Shown: positions 32,928-45,497 of the stretch, piece after piece
Layout: each line of letters begins with the position of its first letter
How positions within the stretch are numbered: the stretch's first letter is position 1
Source of the DNA: Ulota crispa
Lineage: Eukaryota > Streptophyta > Bryopsida > Orthotrichales > Orthotrichaceae
Assembly: GCA_963920765.1 (NCBI GenBank)
Contig: OY987248.1
Coordinates: 14,480,539 to 14,544,538, forward strand
DNA length: 64,000 nt
Direction of reading: 5' to 3'
Notes under the pieces: generated by a model
The model's database searches: none
What the model was told of the DNA's origin: nothing
The model's input: the letters and a program-made list of their open reading frames with translations, nothing else
Position numbers and translations under genes: made by a program

Positions 32928-33708
32928 TAATGACAATGTTACAATGTGTTGGTTTGGAGATTTGAGTGTGCATATTGCATTTTTTTAAAGGAAAATCAAG
33001 GTAATCATGAGATTCATATTTGTTAGTTGTATAGGGTCATTGTACAATTGTTTCATCACTTTCATGCACACCGTATTCTTTTTATTTGAATGCTTGCAAA
33101 TCTGCAATATAAGCCCCGCCAAGGTCCAAGAAGAACCGGCCGCTAGTTCAAAGCTAACCAGTTCAAATGACAAAAAATCATTAGCAATTTATAAATTTTG
33201 GCTGAAAATCGGTTAAGAATCTTTAAAAATTTATATATATAGTATGAAATAAAGAAAATAATCGAAATAACTTTGCGATTAACCGGTTCAATATGGGAAT
33301 TGAAAGAAATTAATCGAAAATACTCAAATATTTCCCTGACCTTGAGCCCCACTTCATACTTCTAGTCTAGGCCATACGGTAAACCCTTGGGAGTATTGAA
33401 CCACAAAATTTCAGCCCAAATGACCTGCAAAACAGCCCCACGCACTCATTGCAACCAGAGTTTTTTTTGGATTGTAGCATTGCTACGTGCCCTCTTGGGT
33501 GAGGAGCATTTTGAGAGGGACACCAATACATTTGTGAATACCGAATCCGACTGTAGTGAATTTGGCATTTAAACGCTTGAAAGAAAAACCCTGGTTGCAA
33601 CAAGAAACCAACAAGTCAACTAATTGTCGAGGTCAAGAAGTTAAGACCACTACAGTAGTGGAAGCCAGAGTTTATTTTCTTAATTTTCCAGGTAATTTGG
33701 GTACACGG

Positions 33709-34057
33709 ATAATGGTATTTAGTGTTGACAACACTAATTACAAACCCCAACACTAAATGTCAACAAGTCCCTTAATGTTACCAACACTAAATGTCAACCT
33801 ACACTATTTGTCAACTATTGCAATTTTTGGGAGTAAACATTTCTTACAAGTTTACATTTAGTGTAAGAAATTGGTTCATTCAAGTTACAAAAGAAAAGTA
33901 TAAATTAAATTTGTGACTTAATATCTAAACAACTCTTTGGCGCAAACTACAAACTTGGGCTAGATTGAGTTTGTCCATTAGATTAAAATCATTATCACCG
34001 TTCAATGATGAAAAATGATAAAAATATCCAAAAAACCCAAAAAAACCCAAAAGTCTG

Positions 34058-34088
<31 letters not shown>

Positions 34089-34491
34089 GTTCTAATTTCT
34101 TTAAAAAATGCCATCATAATTTTTTTGTTAAAAAAAGAGGTTAAATTTTCATTTAATGTTATAATCTGATGTTCCCAAAGTTCCCAAAGAAGTTCCCAAC
34201 ATTCCCTTATGACATTACCAAAGTTCCCAAGGTTCCCAATTGATGTTCCCAAAGTTCCCAAAGTTTTCACATGATGTTCCCACAGTTCCCAATGAAGTTC
34301 CCAAAGTTCCCCATGATCTTCCCAAAGTTTCATATGACGTTCCCAAAGTTCCCATAGTTCGAAGGAGGCAACAAAGAATGGTGTGCACAAAAAGAAGGCA
34401 ACTCTAAATGCAAACTAGTTGAAATTTAGAATGAGTGAAGTTAAAGTGCAAGTAACACTATTGGTACCATAACACTAAATACCATCATTAT
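33709..34491. mobile_element. 783-bp element with ATAATGGTATTTAGTG ends
   Basis: ATAATGGTATTTAGTGTTG at the left is mirrored by ACACTAAATACCATCATTAT at the right. Just inside the left end CACTAAATGTCAACA recurs. The interior contains a long A run near 34075 and the GTTCCCAAA array. Confidence 0.55.
34166..34352. repeat. Degenerate GTTCCCAAAG array
   Basis: About 16 copies of GTTCCCAAAG-like decamers are interspersed with TGATGTTCC and TGAAGTTCC variants. In one minus-strand frame this reads as repeated LWEL/LWEH residues, which I take as a by-product of the repeat. Confidence 0.75.
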
Positions 34492-35277
34492 TGTAGTTCA
34501 AAAGTGATTCTTACCAGAGTGACGACGCTAACGTCATCCTTGGATACGGATGCCATATGCAAAGTACGGATGAAAAAATAATTCCATCATCAGATTTAAT
34601 CCACATTCATCCAAATATAACAATGTTATCTCAAGATTGTAGAACATATCAGCAATTTTATCTATAAAAATGAAATAATGTTTTAATAATAATATATGTT
34701 TTTGTTTATTTTTGCTTTTTAAGCAAAATTTTGCACAAAAAATGAACCTTGATGCAAGGGTTGAATTTTTTTAAAGGAAAGTTCTGAAGAAAAGACCAAA
34801 GTAGGGGTGTTGATATTTCAATTCCATCCCAAGATGTTGACCATCCATTTTTAGTGAACCCAAATCATAGCATTGGAGACATGTTAGATCTTGTCTTTGC
34901 ATTTCTCAAAATTAGGTTTTGATTCTTAGCGTATTTGCATTGTAACTATATACAAACAATGCAATCAACCAATGAGAGGTTGGGATTTAAACCTTTTTTG
35001 GCTTCAAATTGGTTTTAGCTTTTGATGTAAAGTAGTCCTAAGTCATTAACTATGACACAATGACTCTCTCATGATACTGTATGAAAACCATCAAGAGTGT
35101 GTTATTATTAATGATAGCATGATGATTGTGCTCCTTATTTCAAATATACTTTGAAAAGAAATCATGTTAAAGAAGTACAAGTATATCGTAACATTATTAT
35201 GTAGTGAAATGAAGCCTGTGGTGGACAAAGTTTTGGTTGTTAGGTTTTAAATTATTCTTGTGTATGCCTCTTTCTTA

Positions 35278-35357
35278 ACCCCTCAATGCTTTGAGTATCT
35301 CAAAATACTCTCAAATGGGACAATGTTCTTGCCTCTAGGGCATTGAGGGGTTAATTC
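35278..35357. repeat. 80-bp hairpin with TTAACCCCTC ends
   Basis: TTAACCCCTCAATGC faces GCATTGAGGGGTTAA, with GAGTATCTCAAAATACTC inside. This is the smallest foldback with the TTAACCCC terminus in the window. Confidence 0.7.
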
Positions 35358-35927
35358 CTAAATATTTGAAATAGTCTTTGCAACCAAACAAAATAAGATA
35401 TTTTTCTTGTGTTTGGAATGAATCCACATCCTTACTACATTTGAGATCAGCAAAGAGTTGAAGTATAAATCAATGCGGTTCTAATGAACTATTTGAGATT
35501 CCAAATTAAAAATTCTAGTGTAACAAATATTTACATAATAGTCTCATTATATTAGAATCTAGAATTTGTTGTGTGTGATTTTTCTAAGCTCATAATCATG
35601 ATTAGGAAAGAAATGACAAAGAATGAAAAACTTCTAAATTGCTCTCAACATTCCTACAATTGACAATGGACAAGATTTTACTTTAAGAATTTATGATTTA
35701 TATTAGTGATTTTCTATTCTTGATTATTTTTTGGATAATAGCTTCATTACACTTAGATTGACGGTTTGCCTTATGTGAATTTTCAAAGTGAAGATTAATT
35801 GAATAAAAATAAAAACATGGAATTATATTAGTGTTGCAATTAATTAATGAGAAGCTAATTTTGTGAAGGCGAAAGAGAAAAGTGAGAATCACCATAGTCC
35901 TCCATTGAAAGCAAAGGACCTTTTCGC

Positions 35928-37739
35928 TACACCCAATAGTGCATTTAAGGTGCCCTCATACTAATTCCTCAACATTTCATACTATATGAATATTCACCAA
36001 GACTACAGTGATTTTCGTCAATATTATTGTGATAAACAATGGAGGAAGCAAGTAAAGGTTGGGTGCAACAACAAGCATCAAAGTCAAGGAGCAAGGAAGT
36101 TGAAACTTTACTCAAAACCAAGAATTACTATAGCATGTAGACAATTGCATGTCCCTCCATGTAACCAAGGGTGAGTCATGAGGTAATTTTGCCAAGGTAA
36201 GAACATCTCTTGCAACCTTGCAATTATCCAAGTCCCTTCAATTCCTCTTTGTTTATTTTAGAGGGAATAGCCACTTGTATCTCCAAGAGTGCAACCCGCT
36301 TGCAACCCTCTAAATATAGTGTCAACCAATCACAAGTCAAGGAACTTCCAAAAGCAATAAAGCAAGCTATAACAACAAGAAAACATAGCTTGTGGAGGGT
36401 TTAGAGACCCCTTCAAATGAGCCATATTTGAAGAGGGAAGGTAAATGTACAGGCCAAGAGCATCTCCTACAGGGCAATGGCACAATTAGGGTATCCCTTT
36501 TTGAGCCTGCCAGACCTCTGGAAAGGACTAATATTTGACTTACACTATTGAATCCTAATTCATTTTGTTCAGTGAAAATTTTGAACTTGCAAGTGATGAG
36601 ACATTTTTCTTAAGCTTTCCTTGCTTTAAGACATTCATTTAGAAAGTGTTCCTTTCATCAAAAGGACTTTCTTGATCTTTTTTCACACCATATCAGTGAT
36701 TTGAACCCAAATGTCATGATCCAGACTTTTTTTGACTTGTAATTTATAATGGCTCCCTAAAATGAATTATTAACATTTTAATAATTTTGACGATACGTGC
36801 ACCTAGAAACAAGTATATGTGTATGCTTCTGCCACTTTAAAAAAAATTACAAATTTTTAATGTTCTTTATTGGACGTGGAAAAACTCTCATGAAATTGTC
36901 CCTAAAAGAATTCATAACAACTAGTTTTAATAATGTATGGACTAATACACTTTAAAGTCAGGGACCATAGAAGGCTTGCACAACTATAAACGCATTAACC
37001 TAATTCCTACTAACCAAATTTGTTGTCCAAATGAGTCCTTTACTTCATTTTGATGAAATGAGACAATTCCAGAATTCTCACAAAATTGCTCATTTGGACA
37101 TGATAACATTCATCATTTGAAAAAGTGTATTTTTTTCTCTACTAATCTACAAGTATAAGCAACTTCTTGCCAAAAAATAAACAGCAAAACACTCTCTAAT
37201 AAGACGTAATAAATAGCAAAAGTAACATGGGTATGACCAAATCCAAGTTAAGCAATCCTTTTTGGTTACCCTGATCGTGCCAGCACCCTGCAACATGTTT
37301 AAGAAGCACTTGAAAACTAGGTTTGGAGGGGATGGGAGCAACAAGTAGCGCAACATGGCGTGAAGTTCCCTTGCAGTCCAAAAGGTTTCAGGGCCTACAC
37401 TTGCGTTACAACAAATGGCAAGGGTACATTTAGCGTTGCAGCATGAACAATGCTTGGCAAGGACCGTGAAGAGGGCCTAGAGAAAGCTTGAATTTGACAT
37501 GAAAATGGCCAAGCTTGAAAGGCCCCGCTCTTACACATCAACGAGTATAGTGTTGTTGGAGACTTGGATCACAGAAGCCTTTATGGGTTGAATGCAAAGG
37601 GCAATTTTAACATGCTGCAAGAAATGCTCTAACTCCACTAAAATTGGTTGCTTTACATCCGGATTTGAGAGGGACCTGGACATTTGGAGGGTTGCAGGGA
37701 GACGCTCTAAGGCAACCTAAATGCACTAATTGGTGTAGT
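35928..37739. mobile_element. TACACYNAATAGTGCATTT-ended element with a nested insertion
   Basis: TACACCCAATAGTGCATTTA at the left faces AACCTAAATGCACTAATTGG followed by TGTAG at the right, as in 26770-27091. The extra length is due to the element at 36457-37708. Confidence 0.55.
36457..37708. mobile_element. 1.25-kb nested element with AGAGCATCTCC ends
   Basis: AGAGCATCTCCTACAGGGCA at the left faces CCCTCC... GGAGACGCTCT-type sequence (GCAGGGAGACGCTCT) at the right. Further inside, GACCTCTGG and GGGACCTGGACATTTGG also pair. It interrupts the element at 35928. Confidence 0.5.
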
Positions 37740-37953
37740 GGATAATGTTTTGTGCATACCTGTGAATCACCACAAAAAGAAGAAAAAGCGAGTCAATTGG
37801 GAACTGAAAGCTTCGGAAAGCTTAAACCTCTTATCGCACTAGAATCCATTCCATGGAAAGATCTTTAAGCTCTCTGACTTGTGCCATGAACGGGCGGGGT
37901 GGCGTGATATGTCCAACCCTCAACCAGTCACGACTGAATTATGAGTGAAAACA

Positions 37954-40900
37954 TCAATGCTTTACAATTTTACAAATGATATCTACTTCAGGTGTCCGGC
38001 GTTTCAAAATGGGAAGAGAATCTAGGTTCTCCGTTGCTTCTGGCATCAGCTTGCAGTCATCCACGCCCACGTCGTGGAACTGACTGAGAGCGGCCTCCAT
38101 GGATTGTGTCACCAACTCCTCATCTGACAAGTCTGTAGCCCCGGTAACAGGGTAATATTCCTCTTCTCCACTGTTATCAGAAATCAGAGACTCCAGAGTT
38201 GGTCCCTGCATGACCACACTTATAATTCAGATAGCAAGATCTACACAAAAACCCCATAAGATAGGTATACCCATACCCGACCATTTGGGGGTACCGCAAG
38301 GTTTTGGAAAATTCAGGAAAAAAACCCGAAGGATTAGCCTTTCAACAAAATGTCATTTTTGTGGAAAAAAGTATTGTAGAATATTTTATATTAAAGGGTA
38401 AATTTGCAGCTCATAGGGTCCCTAAAAGCAACTCTAAACTAACTTTGAAATTGTTTGGATATGTTCCTATAATGACATCTAACAATCCCAATCCCAACCC
38501 TCCCAAATCAGCTTAGCAACTGACATATGACAAGATTTGCTTGTGCAAGTGGCATGCACTGCTCCACTTTGGGTGCAAGAGTGTGTGGAGAACACCTCAA
38601 ATGTAGAGTGCGGCATTGGGAACGAGTTGGACATGGGTGTACCTACCTTACTCACAAAGACTCCAACTCTTAATGGATCGAGGAGTCCTTTGTACATTTT
38701 TGTATGTGCCTTACGTCTGCCAGGCTTATAAGAGATTCATCGTGAGGATAAAGAAGTCGAGACTCGAGATTGAAAGGAAAGTGTCATGTTTTTACAACTT
38801 TAGATTATGTTAGTACTCATCATGCTCGTCAACTATAACGTATATTATACGCGTTATTTGTTAATTTGAATGCAATTTTGGGACTTTTGGATTTTATGTT
38901 TTAAGAGATTTCTAGTGATTTAGAGTGAATTTTATGATGAATTCTTCAGGACTTTACATCAATGATGAAATATCTTGAAGGAATTATCAAAAAACTCACT
39001 TTAAATCACCAAAATATTCTCACAAATGTAAAATTTAATATCTCCAAAACCATTTTGGGAAAGATTTTTTCCCAGATTAACAAACATGGTGTTATAAATT
39101 GAAAACATACAATATTCTAAATGTAGAAATTCCTTATGCAAGAACAGAAAACTCGGCATCAATTGAACCCTAACAAAGAGAAAGAGATTAAACCTTGCAG
39201 TATTGTTGGTAGTGCTGATTAGCTTCACTATGCTCAACTGTTCCTGGAAGTAGACCAGTTCCATACCAAGAGTCGTAATCGGAAGATGCTTGCAATAGGT
39301 ACCTGTCCAACAGGGAACAATAATTACCGCTCCCAATTTAACAGTTTTCAGAACGCACAAGGGACAAACTTGAGGTGGTTTCTGAAAACGTCAGTTGTAA
39401 ATAAAATTGACTACGTGATATGAGTTTCGATTGTGTACCTGTCATATAGATCCTCTTCCGCTAATGGGCTGTATAATGACAGCCGATCTATCCCAACCAA
39501 TTCTTGTTCCAGTTCATCTTCAGATTTAACTGGTGCTGAGTCTTGTACAGAGATTGGGACCTCCAAAGCAGGAAGGTCTTCGTTCTTGGATCCAAACAGC
39601 CAATTAGGACTCTTTAATAGTACCTCCCTGCAGATTGCACCCTAAGTTCAGTAATGGTACACTTAATGAACTAAGACCATCAACTGATTACCCTGCAAAT
39701 TCATGAAAGACCAGAAACCAAATGACATCATCTTGATCCTTAGCATTCTTCAAACCTGACCACATTTAGACACCCTATGAAAAGTAAGCAGAATCCTCAA
39801 AATAGTTCAAATACAATTTGAATACATTTTGAGCATATACAAGACATATATTTCAATACCAATAATATTTTTAATGGATTGTAAACTTCATGTTATAGAA
39901 ATTATGTCACCCCAATTTTTATTAGTAGTTGTACGAGTGGCCTACCCGAGATTTACACTCCACCCAAATTTCTTAGGACGCTCTTCAATTTTCATCTCTA
40001 TTATGTGCCAGTTCATTCTTCGAAGCCAGGAATCTGGGACAACAAACAAGCACAAGGAATTTCACGAGCATGCCGATACTTTACATCTACAAGCCGTCCT
40101 CAAACTGACTTTCAGTTCAAATCTTCTTTGGAAAATGAGTGTGCACAGTCGCTGCAGGTGCTTGGCAATGTATACATATGATAAGGAACAGTGCACTTAC
40201 ACAGCGTCGGGAATTAAAGAAGGTTCTGGAACTCGTTGTAACTCTGATCCACGAAGCTGCATACTATGTTGAGAGGCACAGCTCACCTGCAATTTTATCA
40301 TCAAGAAATTACTCATAAACCGCATGTAATGCCAACATTCTTAGCGCTACCGGCGAGTTCAAATCTTTTCATAAGGAAGATAAGTTGTTTACCTCAAGAA
40401 GCTTGTCGAAGGAGGTGAGTTTCTTGCAATGGTAATCATCCGGATGGCGACACGAAACAGGCATTGCTCCGTTCATTTTCCTGTGTGCTTGCACAGTGAC
40501 CTCACCAGCTATCGATGGAGAAGAACTTCATATCACACAGCAAAAGACAGACAGTCGATGCTCAATAAATCAAGACACCGAATCCAGCAATTTGTAATTT
40601 TGTCAATATTTAGGTTATGTTGGTTTCAGCGTGTTACACTGAGAAAAAAACACATTCTGCCTTCACTTCTTCACTTTCCAAGGCCCACAGGAACTTGTAC
40701 AGCAAATATTATAAATATAAATCACAACCAATTGAGTTCTGACATGACAGACAACAAAAAATCTGCAGCCGTAACCATTGGTCAGATGCTACTGTTAACT
40801 GCTCCATATTATAACATAAAATGGAGGGGGAAACAGTAGAATTTGACCAACACGAGGACAGATATATGCAATTAGTCGCCTGCATATAGTTGAGAAATAC

Positions 40901-43900
40901 TCGTAAATGCTTCATATCTGATACTGTGATGAGTTGCGATGAGATCACTTTTGGGATTCACTAAGTAAATAAGATGCACAAATCAACTCCACGCCAGCAC
41001 ATTTGCAAACTTGCATGTCTTCGTTGTGTTATTGTCTATATACTTGAGTATATGTGTATACAGAATACCGACATAAAGGGAACGTTCCTTACTTGGCATC
41101 CTTTGAGAAGTCATCCTCGTATCCAGCCACATGCAGATAATAGTCAGAGTCCAATTCCCATAAAGCCGGTTTCCCCTCCTGCGGTCGAAAGTGACCAAGG
41201 AACCTGCACAGTTCATTAAAATTCAGAAAGCAAGCACTTACCATCATCAAAGTATTTTATCGTAGCTATATAGAGAGCGATATCAGCTGTGCAGATCTGC
41301 AGTGACAGATACTCGGGAATCCAAGCTATGCTTCAAACCCGAAAACAATGTTTGCAATGAGTTATGTAGATTGCAGAGAATACATCGACTCACAAATTCA
41401 TTGCATCCTGCTTCTCCCCATCGGTGAAGGTGTTGCTGTAAAAGCGTCTGATGGAATTCAGAACTTCGGTGGACTGAGTTGTAGCTTTCCACTTGCCTTG
41501 TCTTTCTGGAAAGATCTGGGAGAAACAACCAACTGAATCTCAATTAACTACTCACATGGCATCAGAATAACTTGCCTTAGTTTTGTAAAAAAGAATAGGA
41601 CTAAAGTCGTTCTTGTAGTCTCCTCTTAACCATGCTCAAATATCTAGGTTTAAACCAGTCCAAAGCATCGGAGTAAAACGTTCTCATCCCAGCGAACATA
41701 TTGATCACATTTGGAAGGAGGAAGGGGAGTATGGTCTCACTTTGTTATGTGCGGGAGAACCTCCATACTGAAGCGCTAGGACATTTCCCATATTCTCGTA
41801 CATGAACATCAAAGTTTCTGCTACCTTTCCGTTCATGTCAACTTCAGGGTGGTCAGACAAACCAACTGCATGAAGCTGACGGCCTATTCCAGCTAGGCCG
41901 AACGCATACTGGGCAACATTGGTGCGATCAATGCAATCGATGCAATTTGTTCTAAGCACCCCACTTTGGAACCTTTGCTCCCTTCTCCGGTCACGATCCG
42001 TTGATTCGGCCGGTATTGCCGAAGGTACGGATTCACTGCACGGATACCAACAGTCAAAGAAGAGTAAGTATTCAAAAATAGGTAAAATGTAGTAGAAACC
42101 ACAATCCAAACTTGATGAAAGAGCGACCTACGTGGAGGCATTTACAGCGTGCTGGTGTTGAGCTGACTTGGAGGGTCTAGGAACTCCACTATAATAAATG
42201 TCGGTAAGATCTAGAGTGTCATTGGCTACTTTTCCCAAGACAGCAATCACATTTGTCAGCTTACTGCAAAAACCACCCAAGAATGAGACGTGTTTTTCTT
42301 TGAAGAATTGTACGTAAAATAGCAAGACGTACCATCATTCTTTACCTCGTTAAATGTAAAAAGGAAAGAAACTTCAGAGTTTAAGAAAAAAGAGCAAAGA
42401 AGCATGAGTAAGCGGTACCTCTTCGAGTACTTGTGATAATCCCAATGTATAAAATTAAGGCGCTTCTCCTTAGGAAGAATTGAATTAAGATATCCTACTG
42501 CTTGTGCAAACTCACGGCGCAGAATCATTTCTCGAGGCCTTTTTTCTTGAGTCTGCGATTCATATCAACAAGATGTTAAGAAGCACACGAATGGAGTCGA
42601 ACTATCCTGTTTCCAGGGTCAGAAGTAAGCATTAACATGCAACACCCCAGAAAGATAATCTAAAAGATCTAAAAAATAGCATCCCAACTCGCTTATAGAC
42701 AAAAGATATCCTCAGCAAGGGTTGGAAATTAAGTTTTACCTTAATAAGGTTCAAGATGGTGATGGGATTCCCATATCTATTTTCTAAATCTTCGAAATGA
42801 AGCTTGGTAGCAATATACATTGGATCGAACCTTCGCACTGCATTACAAAGATGAAAATTAATACATACTGTAGTCACGCCAAATATGATCAAGAGAAATT
42901 GAGTCAAAGAGGTGGTACACAAATTTCTCGAATTGGCTTACAGTGTATGTCAGGCTTGGCATTAAGGCGAGAAGCCTCTTGTGACCAAAAAAGGGGTATA
43001 GATCCTCGAACTTGCACGATAGAGCTTATTCGCTCATATCCAGGTCCAGATCCTGTCTCATCTACCACAATTTGTTCGGTCTCCACATCATTTGCAACTC
43101 GTCCTTTGTCATTAACTCCACGTTTCAAATACCTAACACCAAATCTACAGTCAGTTATCAAACATACAGCTACATTTGCTTCAAAGCACCTCGGATAACA
43201 AAAGAAGACATATCTGTTCGCAAATTTTCTAACCTTGTGCCAGCAAAATGTCTGGATCTTCTCGAAATAAGGAAGACCCTAAACAGGCGTCCAAACGTGC
43301 TGAAATTTGACTGCAAAAATTAACGATAATCCCAAGAAGAAATATTCCAGGAGGCCAAAGAAGAAGAATGTTAAAACACATTGCATCAACAATGACAGAT
43401 CACTGAAAGCTCCACAAACTCCAGAATCTGCTATTTAAACATCAAAACAATGCTTGTCAGAAACATAGGGTGTTCAATAACATTAGAAAATTGGAAAAGG
43501 ATGACACCGTTCTCTACCTGCTCAAAGAAACCATGCATCAGAGCAATTGTCCACCGTGTATTTTTGACCTCCTGGCGAATTCCACGCGAGAGAAACGCAT
43601 TCCATACGAACATGTTTCCGTACGGCATACTCGTATCGTCTTGTAAGATCTCGTTCCGCTGCACACTCTGCATAATACGATACGTGTAGCTAAAGTAGAA
43701 ATCCTTGTTAAGGTCCACCCCCTGAAGCAGCCGCTTATACCTAATTGACAATGCAACATTGACACCATCAGAACGGTTTCTGCTCTAAACATCACAGATC
43801 AACAAGAGCCATTCAAGGGCAGGGAAAATTACCTTAATTCATCATGCGAAACTGCAACATCCGTCTGCACTGAACGATGTGGGACTGTAATCAATCGACT

Positions 43901-45390
43901 CTCTCCAACAGTATAGATCGCGTGCCCGCAGAGAGTCCCAACTTGTCGGCGCTTGGTCACCAAAAGCATATAGTAGCATTCCAGGAATTTTATGAAACCT
44001 GCGTGGAAAAAATACCATTTTCTTTTATTGCAGTTCAAACGATAAGATTACAATAAGCATGCTGATGTTCATGTACACAGTGCCCTACCAAAAAGACTGT
44101 CGCCTCTCCAATTTTTCACCTCTTTCAAAACCAATTTTAGCAACAAAAACAGCCAGCACATTACTTTTTGATTTTGACAAATTGCTTATTGGGAAGTATC
44201 ATGGCTGTGGTGGGGGGTTTGGTATATGTATTTTTAAGCTGAAAGCTCCTCAACGCTATGAGAAGGTGATAAAAAAGAAAAACATGCAATCTTTTTGGTC
44301 GGCCACTGTACACGAGCAGAGAATCCCTAGAATACGTTAAGGTTAAGATCTCTTTAATCCCTAGATAAAGAAACCACCGAGTTACTCGTACGTATAAAAG
44401 TCAAGGGATCATTTCATGGATACCCCTGAAGTTTGCAATAATTTCATAGATACCCCCTGCTTTTTCAGAAATTTCACAGATACCCTTGGGCCAAAATTTT
44501 CAAGCGTTTTTTTGTTGTGCATGCCACTTCCCTTCTTCCTTTGTGCACACACTTGACAAGAAAGAAGTAGTGTGTGCACAAAGGGAGAAGGGAAATGGCA
44601 TGCACAACAAATAAATGCCTAAAAATTATGGTCCAAGGGTATCTGTGAAATTTCTGAAAAAGCAGGGGTATCTATGAAACTATTGCAAACTTCAGGGGTA
44701 TCCATGAAATTTTCCCAAAAATCAAAAGTAAGGCCCAAAACTCCAAAGTGCAAGAATATGAACATGCTATTATTAACCCTACCAACAATGCCGTATGCGT
44801 TTGTGACCCGGGTCAATCCTCCAGTCGCTTTGTTGCCTTCATCAATCGTTTTCAGCAAAGCAAAGTGCTCACGCTTTGTGTACACCATAGGATCCTCGCA
44901 GAGGCAAAGCTCCATCGGCTCGGACCTATCAATCTTCAGCACTCGCCAATGCTCCTTGCTTTTATCCCTTCCAACAAGGTAAAACCTCTGCAAAACATAC
45001 AACACTTTTTTTCAATTTTAACACACAACTTGTTCAGCAAAATACCAAAATACTAGATTCCAAACTCCCCAATGACAAAACATGTCAAAAGCGAGCATCA
45101 TAATGAACAAAATTTGCAATCCTATGAAACTTTCCTATTATGAAAAACCTGAAGCATGCAAGAAATCAAAAACACATCATCTCTAAAAAGACAATTCGTA
45201 ACCTACAAATCATTTTCATTGCCAAAAAACTGGTCAAAAACAAAAGAAAAAAAGAAAAAGAAAACAAAGTACGAAAGGAGAAAGAACCTACCGCCCTTGT
45301 CTTGTAGACATAAAACTTCTCCAGAATGCACGTGCTTGGATTGGCAGCGTTCTCCATTGAGCGATACGGACAAACAAAGTGAGGAGGCAT
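37954..45390 (-). CDS. SAC1-like: SAC-domain polyphosphoinositide phosphatase, SAC1/FRA7-like, 17 exons
   Basis: Minus-strand exons: 45390-45292, 44987-44783, 43998-43833, 43740-43518, 43310-43234, 43132-42942, 42837-42740, 42552-42419, 42263-42132, 42035-41741, 41515-41394, 41203-41093, 40480-40393, 40286-40201, 39627-39439, 39302-39194, 38205-37954. All borders are GT/AG and phases agree, giving 858 residues. The acceptor of exon 13 could instead be at 40525, adding 15. The SacI domain runs from about 25 to 540. Landmarks are [27 protein letters not shown] and [13 protein letters not shown]. The catalytic CX5RT is Cys473-Arg479-Thr480 within [13 protein letters not shown] plant-specific tail follows with [41 protein letters not shown] and [10 protein letters not shown]. 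The closest match known to me is the Arabidopsis SAC1-5 group, which removes phosphate from PI(3,5)P2 on endomembranes. The linker before the catalytic loop is shorter than in Arabidopsis SAC1. Confidence 0.93.
38850..39094. mobile_element. 245-bp MITE in SAC intron 16
   Basis: CGCGTTATTTGTTAATTTG at the left faces CCAGATTAACAAACATGGTG at the right. The ends match the family seen in GH3 introns 2 and 3. Confidence 0.55.
44405..44716. mobile_element. 312-bp foldback in SAC intron 2
   Basis: ATTTCATGGATACCCCTGAA is mirrored by TTCAGGGGTATCCATGAAAT and pairing continues almost to the centre (AAGAAAGAAGTAGT). The phrase 'GATACCC' recurs three times per arm. It lies wholly inside intron 2 (43999-44782) and would fold into a hairpin in the pre-mRNA. 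Confidence 0.8.
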
Positions 45391-45428
45391 CGCTCTTCCG
45401 CAGCCTCGGATTTGAAGACACTCACAAT

Positions 45429-45497
45429 TCAAACAAAATGCTTTGGCAAAATTGAATCGGCTCCCCTCACTACAGTGTTTCCTCCATCACTCGTCAT
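45429..45497 (-). other. Upstream ORF in the SAC gene leader, 22 codons
   Basis: ATG at 45497 opens MTSDGGNTVVRGADSILPKH and two more codons, then TGA, 38 nt before the main start. A second upstream ATG at 45487 gives a 5-codon frame. If the leader reaches this far, both would lower main-ORF translation. The transcript start is unknown. Confidence 0.4.

Noticed and set aside
33995-34390. 131-codon minus-strand frame with LWEL/LWEH repeats
   Set aside because: It is a translation of the degenerate GTTCCCAAAG array and a T-rich stretch.
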